This document shows positions 55,430 through 61,112 of a stretch of DNA of 64,000 bases, piece by piece. Below the pieces are notes generated by a model. The model searched no databases. It was not told the DNA's origin and saw only the letters and a list, made by a program, of their open reading frames with translations. Origin of the DNA: Larkinella punicea (GTDB lineage Bacteria; Bacteroidota; Bacteroidia; Cytophagales; Spirosomataceae); NCBI RefSeq assembly GCF_003334855.1, contig NZ_QOWE01000006.1:62001-126000 (forward strand), given 5' to 3'. A program made the translations under genes and the position numbers. Each line of letters opens with the position of its first letter. Within the stretch, counting starts at the first letter, position 1.

Positions 55430-56509
55430 ATGAAAAAATGGATTGCCGGTGCTTTTTTGGTAGTCATGGCCGTAACGGGTTTTGCCCAGCCGAAAGATCC
55501 GGCGGCAACCGTCCCGGATGAAAAGATGCGGGCGGTTTTTGAGGAGGTGAAAACGCCTTATAAATACGGGATTGTGCTGCCCCAACCCGACAAAGGCCGG
55601 ATGGTCGACAGCCCCACGATTTTTCGTAAAGGCGACACCTGGTACATGACCTACATCATTTTTGATGGCAAAGGCTACGAAACCTGGCTGGCAAAAAGCG
55701 TCGATCTGCTGCACTGGAACACCCTGGGAAAACTGATGTCATTTACCGATAAAGACTGGGATGCCACGCAGAAAGCCGGCTATGTTGCTTTGATCGACAC
55801 GGACTGGGGCGGTTCCTACGAACCCGAAAAATACAGGAACCGTTACTGGTTGTCGTATTTGGGCGGCTCCGAAAAAGGCTACGAAGCGGGCCGTTTGGGG
55901 GTGGGCATCGCGAGCGCAAACGATTTGTCTAAACCGGAGGAAGTCACCCGGTTGTCGAAACCGGTGCTGTCGGCGGTGGATCAAGATGTGCGCTGGTACG
56001 ATAACCAAACCATCTACAAGAGTCTGATAATTCGGGACAAGGCGAAGAAAACCGGGTATCCGTTTGTGATGTATTACAACGCCAAAGGCGAAAAACCGGA
56101 CGCCAGAGGAGCCGGTTTTGAAAACATTGCGATGGCGGTTTCCAACGACATGACGCACTGGAAACGCCACGGGCAGGAGCCGTTGATTACCCGGAAAACC
56201 GGCATCTGTGGTGATGCACAGATCGCTAAAATCGGCGATCTGTACGTGATGTTTTACTTCGGTGCGTTCTGGAAACCGGGCGCTTTCGAGCGGTTTGCGT
56301 GTTCCTACGACCTCGTCAACTGGACCGACTGGCAGGGGGACGATCTGATTGCACCCTCGGAACCGTACGACAAAACTTACGCCCACAAACCGTGGGTCAT
56401 CAAATGGAAAGGTGTCGTTTATCATTTCTACAATGCCGTTGGCGACCAGGGGCGCGTCATTGCCGTAGCTACTTCTAAAGACTTGGGCAAGAGTGTATTA
56501 GGGCAGTAA
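55430..56509 (+). CDS. Secreted five-bladed propeller glycosidase-like protein (GH43/GH32 superfamily)
   Basis: 359 aa from the ATG at 55430, which opens a signal peptide (KKWIAGAFLVVMAVTGFAQ); the 40 extra residues of the longer frame are translated palindrome. Blade motifs DSPTIFRKGDTWYMTYIIFDG, YEPEKYRNRYWLSYLGG, PFVMYYNAKG and GDAQIAKIGDLYVMFYFGAFW with conserved Asp and Glu residues fit a GH43/GH32-like propeller. Substrate unknown; the neighbour rhaM suggests a rhamnose- or arabinose-containing side chain. Confidence 0.7.
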   Translation: MKKWIAGAFLVVMAVTGFAQPKDPAATVPDEKMRAVFEEVKTPYKYGIVLPQPDKGRMVDSPTIFRKGDTWYMTYIIFDGKGYETWLAKSVDLLHWNTLGKLMSFTDKDWDATQKAGYVALIDTDWGGSYEPEKYRNRYWLSYLGGSEKGYEAGRLGVGIASANDLSKPEEVTRLSKPVLSAVDQDVRWYDNQTIYKSLIIRDKAKKTGYPFVMYYNAKGEKPDARGAGFENIAMAVSNDMTHWKRHGQEPLITRKTGICGDAQIAKIGDLYVMFYFGAFWKPGAFERFACSYDLVNWTDWQGDDLIAPSEPYDKTYAHKPWVIKWKGVVYHFYNAVGDQGRVIAVATSKDLGKSVLGQ

Positions 56510-56669
56510 AAACTGTTTTTACTGTTTTTGCCGGTAGTTTCTCCTGAAAACCGAAGCCGTATAGAGTCATGACTTCTACAACTTTTCCAGCTATTTATGT
56601 CATTGGTAACTATAAAGTTAATTTTATAACTAATTTATTAGTTATTTTGCGTTGAAAAACGAACTTTAT

Positions 56670-57809
56670 ATGGGAAAGGCGTTATACATCGGTTTCTGTC
56701 TACTAACCTACTGGTCAATCTATAGCCCCATTGAACTGCAAACAAAGCCATTGAGTTACGGATTCTATCAGGTTGGATTCAGGACTGAGCAACAGGTTGA
56801 CAGCACCCGGAGCTATCAACCGGACAGGGGCATACCGTACCGACCATTGTCTATTCATATTTGGTACCCTGCCCGGAAAGCATCAACGGAGAATCTGATG
56901 CCTTACAGAACGTATATTGGGCTGGAAACGCAACGGGAAGGGTTTGTCACTACCGATTCTAACCAGGTTCGTGCGTTTTGTACCAATCTAGTGGGGGGAT
57001 ATCGCCAATACGCCACCACCTTTATGAAAAATCTCACCGTGAGCGTAGATGACATTCTACTGGCACCGACGAAGGCGGTTTATAACGCAGCGCCGGTTCA
57101 TAGAAAGTTTCCGGTGATCCTCTATGCACCTTCATTGAGCAAACCAGCCAATCAGAACCATATGGCCTGTGAGTACTTAGCCAGCCACGGCTATGTAGTC
57201 ATTTCAGCCGCGTCAGCCGGGAAACATGGGCAAACAATGACCAAAGATACGGCGGGTATTATGGCTCAGGTTAGGGACTTGGAATACATCATGGCTCAGG
57301 CTTACCAACTCCCTGCTGTGGATACGTCCAGAGTAGGTACGTTTGGATTCAGTTGGGGAAGTATGGCTACTGTCATTTATCAGATGCGGAACCCGAACGT
57401 AAAAGCGTTGGCCTGCTGGGATGGTAGCACCGAGTACCAGGATTATGATCTGATCAAAACCGTTAGCGGCTACAACCCGGCCCAATTAACAGGGCCTTAC
57501 CTGTATCTTTGCAATCAAAATGAAGACTGGTCTACTTTCCCTTTCTTTCGTTCGTTAGCCAACACCACCAAGCATTTATATCGGCTTAAGAAGCTAGAAC
57601 ATGCGGAATTTACGGCCTATTGGTCTTTCTACGCTTCCATCAAGCCGACTACCAATTACCAAACGGATAGTTACCGGGCCGTATGCCACTATACATTATC
57701 TTTTTTTGATGCTTATTTAAAGGATAATAAAAAAGCCAAAAGAGTGCTTCAGAATTCAAGTGAGGAAAATGGTTTCAGTTCTAAGACAATTGCTAAACTG
57801 TCGATTTAA
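56670..57809 (+). CDS. Alpha/beta hydrolase, dienelactone-hydrolase/PAF-hydrolase-like, exported
   Basis: 379 aa from the ATG at 56670; a TTG 18 nt upstream is less likely. The N-terminus (ALYIGFCLLTYWSIYSPI) is a signal or anchor. Mature motifs: FPVILYAPSLSK, then VGTFGFSWGSMATVIYQM with the nucleophile Ser, and a late His in KKLEHAEFTAYWSF. No specific substrate. Codon use is more AT-rich than the neighbours, which together with the flanking gene remnant suggests a separately acquired segment. Confidence 0.7.
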   Translation: MGKALYIGFCLLTYWSIYSPIELQTKPLSYGFYQVGFRTEQQVDSTRSYQPDRGIPYRPLSIHIWYPARKASTENLMPYRTYIGLETQREGFVTTDSNQVRAFCTNLVGGYRQYATTFMKNLTVSVDDILLAPTKAVYNAAPVHRKFPVILYAPSLSKPANQNHMACEYLASHGYVVISAASAGKHGQTMTKDTAGIMAQVRDLEYIMAQAYQLPAVDTSRVGTFGFSWGSMATVIYQMRNPNVKALACWDGSTEYQDYDLIKTVSGYNPAQLTGPYLYLCNQNEDWSTFPFFRSLANTTKHLYRLKKLEHAEFTAYWSFYASIKPTTNYQTDSYRAVCHYTLSFFDAYLKDNKKAKRVLQNSSEENGFSSKTIAKLSI

Positions 57810-57899
57810 TGGGCTGATGGGGTAGAAAAGGTGTTTTTAGTTTTATAACGGGTAGCGGTTTATGAGATGCTTTAGAATCAGGCAAGCACTTGTCGAATT

Positions 57900-58133
57900 C
57901 TATTTTACCGAGTAGGGACGATTGCGACTATAATACAGGTAAACCAAGGTGCCCAATACTGGAGCACAGACGATAATGATGATCCAGATAATTTTAGCAA
58001 GATCATTCAGATTCCGGTTAGATATAATGTCCACTACTGATCCAATCACAACTCCCAAAAAAACGAAGGAAAGCAGGATTAACAACAATTCGGTGGAGCC
58101 GAACCCTGGGAAAGCAGCTAATAGTGAATTCAT
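57900..58133 (-). CDS. PLDc_N domain small membrane protein
   Basis: 77 aa, two membrane helices (about 14-36 and 48-68) with the PLDc_N/cardiolipin-synthase N-terminal pattern LAKIIWIIIIVCAPVLGTLVYLYYSRN. Complete as a stand-alone protein; no catalytic HKD domain. Possibly a regulator or scrap of a larger family; function not known. Confidence 0.75.
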   Translation of the reverse strand: MNSLLAAFPGFGSTELLLILLSFVFLGVVIGSVVDIISNRNLNDLAKIIWIIIIVCAPVLGTLVYLYYSRNRPYSVK

Positions 58134-58256
58134 GGGAGTTTTGAATTGGTGTGAATGTCCACCAAATATATAAAATAAATTGAACTGATGAGGAAGGTAT
58201 CATCCGCCAAAGAATAGCCCCAGCTTCAGGTAACGGACAGGGCATCTTGGCGGTAA

Positions 58257-58385
58257 GTTGAATGGCTTCCACGAGCAGAGCGTTATGTATCAATTGGAAG
58301 CCAGTCCGAACTGAAAAAAGAAATTACGCTGGTGCCGTATGGCTGCAAGAGTTTGCGGATTTTCCAGTTTCCAGTGGTGAAATAA
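58257..58385 (+). pseudogene. C-terminal remnant of a larger (probably carbohydrate-active) protein
   Basis: A 42-codon frame with no start codon, directly behind a stop (TAA at 58254), ends EITLVPYGCKSLRIFQFPVVK. The L-V-P-Y-G-C-x-x-L-R-x-x-x-F-P-V-V ending is typical of the last strands of DUF1680/GH127-like and related glycosidases. The upstream body is missing. Most likely a truncated gene left after deletion. The remaining 303-bp gap shows no other gene. Confidence 0.5.
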
Positions 58386-58436
58386 ATGGGTTCGGCAAAG
58401 AATTCGTGGGTAGTGAAAAATGATTATCTTTAGGGC

Positions 58437-58676
58437 ATGGACATCAAGGAACTGATAACCGTAGACGCCGATATTTTGGGAGGACAACCTGTCTTCACCG
58501 GAACCCGGGTTCCGGTGGAATCGCTTTTTGATCACTTAGAAGCAGGGGTTTCATTGGACGAATTTTTAGACGACTTTCCCACCGTGACAAAAGAGCAAGC
58601 CGTTGCCATTCTTGATCTGGCAAACCGGTTGTTGACTTCACGGAACGTAAACCAGTTTTATGCGGCTGTTGCTTGA
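58437..58676 (+). CDS. DUF433 antitoxin-like protein
   Basis: 79 aa. The DUF433 pattern ILGGQPVFTGTRVPVESLFDHLEAGVSLDEFLDDFPTVTKEQAVAIL is complete; the family folds as a small HTH and is usually the partner of a PIN-like toxin. A TATCTTTA -7-like box lies about 10 nt before the ATG. Overlaps the next gene by 17 nt. Confidence 0.88.
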   Translation: MDIKELITVDADILGGQPVFTGTRVPVESLFDHLEAGVSLDEFLDDFPTVTKEQAVAILDLANRLLTSRNVNQFYAAVA

Positions 58677-58989
58677 CGAAAATCTGCCCAAACGATTAAA
58701 ATTGGACTTTCCCGATCATGACGTTTTTACGGTTCGTGACAAAGGCTGGCAGGGGATCAAAAATGGTGAATTACTGAAGTTGATGATTGCTGATGGATTT
58801 CATGCTCTGCTGACTTTTGATAAGAATCTGCAACATCAACAGAACTTTGTGAAATACACTCTGACAGTATTTGTACTGCACGCAGAAATTAACACGTATA
58901 CGGTACTGACTACGTTATCATCCAAAATTAAGCCTCTTTTAAATCCGGACACCCTGCCCGCTGGTCCTGTAATCATAACCCAAGAGTAG
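58660..58989 (+). CDS. DUF5615 PIN-like toxin
   Basis: 109 aa. MRLLLDENLPKRL with Asp6/Glu7 is the first acidic strand of the PIN-like fold, followed by DHDVFTVRDKGWQGIKNGELLKL and LLTFDKNLQHQQNF with the later acidic residue. Predicted RNase toxin, neutralised by the DUF433 protein it overlaps. Lies beside the gene remnant in the lower-GC patch. Confidence 0.87.
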   Translation: MRLLLDENLPKRLKLDFPDHDVFTVRDKGWQGIKNGELLKLMIADGFHALLTFDKNLQHQQNFVKYTLTVFVLHAEINTYTVLTTLSSKIKPLLNPDTLPAGPVIITQE

Positions 58990-59008
58990 AGCTTCATTCT
59001 ATAATCTT

Positions 59009-59043
59009 AAAGCATCATCCCAAACCGGCGTGGTGCTTTTTTT
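59009..59043 (+). terminator. Terminator after the toxin-antitoxin pair
   Basis: AAGCATCAT pairs with GTGGTGCTT (two G-U pairs), loop rich in C and A, then seven Ts. Confidence 0.55.
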
Positions 59044-59106
59044 GGTTAGCCGAAAAAAGTTACCCCATTCCCGCAGGTTTTTTCAATCTTTCGTACCTAA
59101 TCCCTT

Positions 59107-59712
59107 GTGTTCACTTTTAACGATACCGCCCGTTTGCAGGAATCCGAACTGATTGCTGAGCTGAAAGCAGGCCGTGCGTCGGCTTTTCGGATGCTGGTCG
59201 AACGGCATCAGGACAAGGTCTACAACCTGGCGCTGGCGATTGTGCAGCATCCCGAAGAATCGGAGGATATTGCCCAGGAGGTATTCATTGAAGTGTACCA
59301 AACCATTCAGAATTTTCGGGAAGAAGCCAAACTGACGACCTGGTTGTATCGCATTACGACCACCAAAGCCCTGGCGCACCACCGGAAACGGAAGGCACAA
59401 AAGCGGTTTTCGGTCCTGACCAGCTTGTTTGGGCTGAACAACGAAGTGCTGCACGATCCGCCGGATTTCCACCATCCGGGGGTTTCGCTGGAGCAGCAGG
59501 AGGAGATGCGCACCCTGTTTAAAGCCATTGACCAACTGGCTGATACGCAAAAAGTAGCATTCATTTTACATTACATCGACGAACAAAGCCACCGCGAAAT
59601 TGCGGAGGTGATGCAGGTCAGCGTGTCGGCGGTCGAGTCGCTGCTGCACCGGGCGAAACAGAATCTTCGGAAACTGTTGGGCCCGTATTATAAAGAAAGA
59701 AATAACCCGTGA
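59107..59712 (+). CDS. ECF-type RNA polymerase sigma factor
   Basis: 201 aa from a GTG at 59107; the first in-frame ATG is internal to region 2. Region 2 spans about 18-85 (DKVYNLALAIVQHPEESEDIAQEVFIEVYQTI) and region 4 about 135-195 (QKVAFILHYIDEQSHREIAEVMQVSVSAVESLLHRAKQNLRKLL). First gene of a three-gene operon whose second gene overlaps its stop. Likely controls envelope genes downstream. Confidence 0.9.
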   Translation: MFTFNDTARLQESELIAELKAGRASAFRMLVERHQDKVYNLALAIVQHPEESEDIAQEVFIEVYQTIQNFREEAKLTTWLYRITTTKALAHHRKRKAQKRFSVLTSLFGLNNEVLHDPPDFHHPGVSLEQQEEMRTLFKAIDQLADTQKVAFILHYIDEQSHREIAEVMQVSVSAVESLLHRAKQNLRKLLGPYYKERNNP

Positions 59713-59717
59713 CAAGC

Positions 59718-60053
59718 ATGAACACGAACGAAGAAGATCAACAGTGGGAAGACCGGTTTCGGAAGTTGGGACACCTAAAGCCCGCCCAGCCCCGGCCTTT
59801 CTTTTATACCCGACTGGAGGGCCGGTTGAAAAACCGCCTGGACCAGTTGGAAGGAGCGGGCAGTCTGCCGTGGTGGTTGCAACGCCCGGCCTATGCCCTC
59901 GGAACGCTCGGCATGCTGGTGGCACTCAATGTGTCGGTGGCGCTCTGGCAAACCCGCCCCAGCCCGTCCATGCCGGAACCCGATGCCGGAACCTACGAAG
60001 CTTTTGTACAGGATTATCAACTGGACCACCAAACTGTTTACGCCGATGAATGA
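59718..60053 (+). CDS. Single-pass membrane protein, putative anti-sigma partner
   Basis: 111 aa from the ATG at 59718; a GTG at 59709 overlapping the sigma stop (GTGA) is an equally good coupled start. A cytoplasmic N-terminal 60 residues (EEDQQWEDRFRKLGHLKPAQPRPFFYTRLEGRLKNRL) precede one helix (about 72-90) and a short outside tail. No zinc HxxxCxxC motif, so not a classic ZAS anti-sigma; the role is inferred from position and topology only. Confidence 0.6.
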   Translation: MNTNEEDQQWEDRFRKLGHLKPAQPRPFFYTRLEGRLKNRLDQLEGAGSLPWWLQRPAYALGTLGMLVALNVSVALWQTRPSPSMPEPDAGTYEAFVQDYQLDHQTVYADE

Positions 60054-60555
60054 CCGGAATCGAGTTCGAATGCTGATCGGCATCATCATCGCGCTGGTGC
60101 TGCTCAACGCCGGTTTGCTGACCTGGATGTGGCTGGGTTCCCAGCGGCACCACCGGGAGGGTGACGGTCGGTCGTATCTCTCCAAAACCCTCGGTTTTTC
60201 GGAAGAACAACGCACCCAATACCGGGCCATGCGGCAAAGCCATTTCAAAACCATCCGGCCCCTGCTGGATTCGATGCGGCAGGAACGCCAGCGGTTTTTC
60301 CGGCAGGTCAATGATTCGACGCAGACCGATGTGCAGTTGACGCAACAGGCCCGGCAACTGGAAGAATACAGCGTTCGGCTGGACGTGCTGACCTTGCGGC
60401 ATTTTCAGCAGGTGAGCGCCCTGTGTACGCCCGAACAGCGGCAGAAATTACAGAAAGTTCTGGCCGAACGGCCTGGTTTTGGTTCTTTCAGTGGATCGGG
60501 CTGGTCGGGAAAACACCGCTCGGATTCCAGCCGCCGGGACCGTTCCGAAAAATAA
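60046..60555 (+). CDS. CpxP/Spy-like periplasmic sensor protein
   Basis: 169 aa from the ATG at 60046, 8 nt inside the preceding gene. One N-terminal helix (about 9-28) anchors a helical domain with LGFSEEQRTQYRAMRQSHFKTIRPLLDSMRQERQRFF and LCTPEQRQKLQKVL, two LTxxQ-like repeats of the Spy/CpxP/ZraP fold. These bind unfolded proteins or metals in the periplasm. The tail is basic and serine-rich. Suggests a stress or metal trigger for the sigma factor. Confidence 0.72.
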   Translation: MNDRNRVRMLIGIIIALVLLNAGLLTWMWLGSQRHHREGDGRSYLSKTLGFSEEQRTQYRAMRQSHFKTIRPLLDSMRQERQRFFRQVNDSTQTDVQLTQQARQLEEYSVRLDVLTLRHFQQVSALCTPEQRQKLQKVLAERPGFGSFSGSGWSGKHRSDSSRRDRSEK

Positions 60556-60631
60556 ATTCTTTTTTGGTCCGCAGCCCGCAGGGTTTCCGGGCCATTGACA
60601 TCTAAGCACTACAACTAAACAGCAATCGATC

Positions 60632-60952
60632 ATGAAAAAAGGAATGTTCATTGCCCTGCTGCTGGCCGGGATGACGGTTTTCGAAAGTAACGCGCAGAAC
60701 GGACAGGGGGGCGGACGCGGTCAGATGCAGGGAATGACGCAGGTGGAAGAAAGCGCACTGCCCGCACCAGTGATGGCGTATGTGAAAGATAAATACCCTG
60801 GCATGACGGTTCGGCGGATCATGAAAGACAAAGAAGACAACTATAATGTGGTCGTGGCGGCCGATACCACCCGGAAAATTGTGGTCTTCGACGCCAAGGG
60901 AACGTTCAAGGAAGAACGGGCCATGCGCGGTCGTCGGGGTGGAAACCGGTAA
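60632..60952 (+). CDS. Small secreted PepSY-like protein
   Basis: 106 aa with a signal peptide (KKGMFIALLLAGMTVFESNAQ). After a glycine/glutamine spacer comes a BLIP/PepSY-like unit: LPAPVMAYVKDKYPGMTVRRIMKDKEDNYNVVVAADTTRKIVVFDAKGTF. It ends in an Arg/Gly-rich RGRRGGNR tail. Probably periplasmic. Lies 76 nt after the Spy-like gene, so may belong to the same regulon. Confidence 0.7.
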   Translation: MKKGMFIALLLAGMTVFESNAQNGQGGGRGQMQGMTQVEESALPAPVMAYVKDKYPGMTVRRIMKDKEDNYNVVVAADTTRKIVVFDAKGTFKEERAMRGRRGGNR

Positions 60953-60972
60953 ATTTCAAACAAATAGTCAGA

Positions 60973-61080
60973 ACAACGTGTCGTTGTGGTAATCCGGTCT
61001 CGGGATTACACTTCATCAAATTTTCAGTTCAGTCGTTCGCAGTATTTGTCACCGTCCCGGGATTCCCGTGCGGTGACAAA
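60973..61080. terminator. Hairpins between the PepSY-like and outer-membrane genes
   Basis: Three stems: ACAACG/CGTTGT near 60973-60987, GTAATCC/GGATTAC at 60989-61009, and a perfect 10-bp TTTGTCACCG/CGGTGACAAA at 61045-61080. None has a T run, so they may be leader structures of the next gene (33 nt away) rather than terminators. Confidence 0.4.
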
Positions 61081-61112
61081 TCTGTGAAAATCCGCACTTA
61101 CGCACTTGCACC

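Noticed and set aside
58018-58293. 91-residue minus-strand frame
   Set aside because: No family features, overlaps the PLDc_N gene and the gene relic; composition not gene-like.
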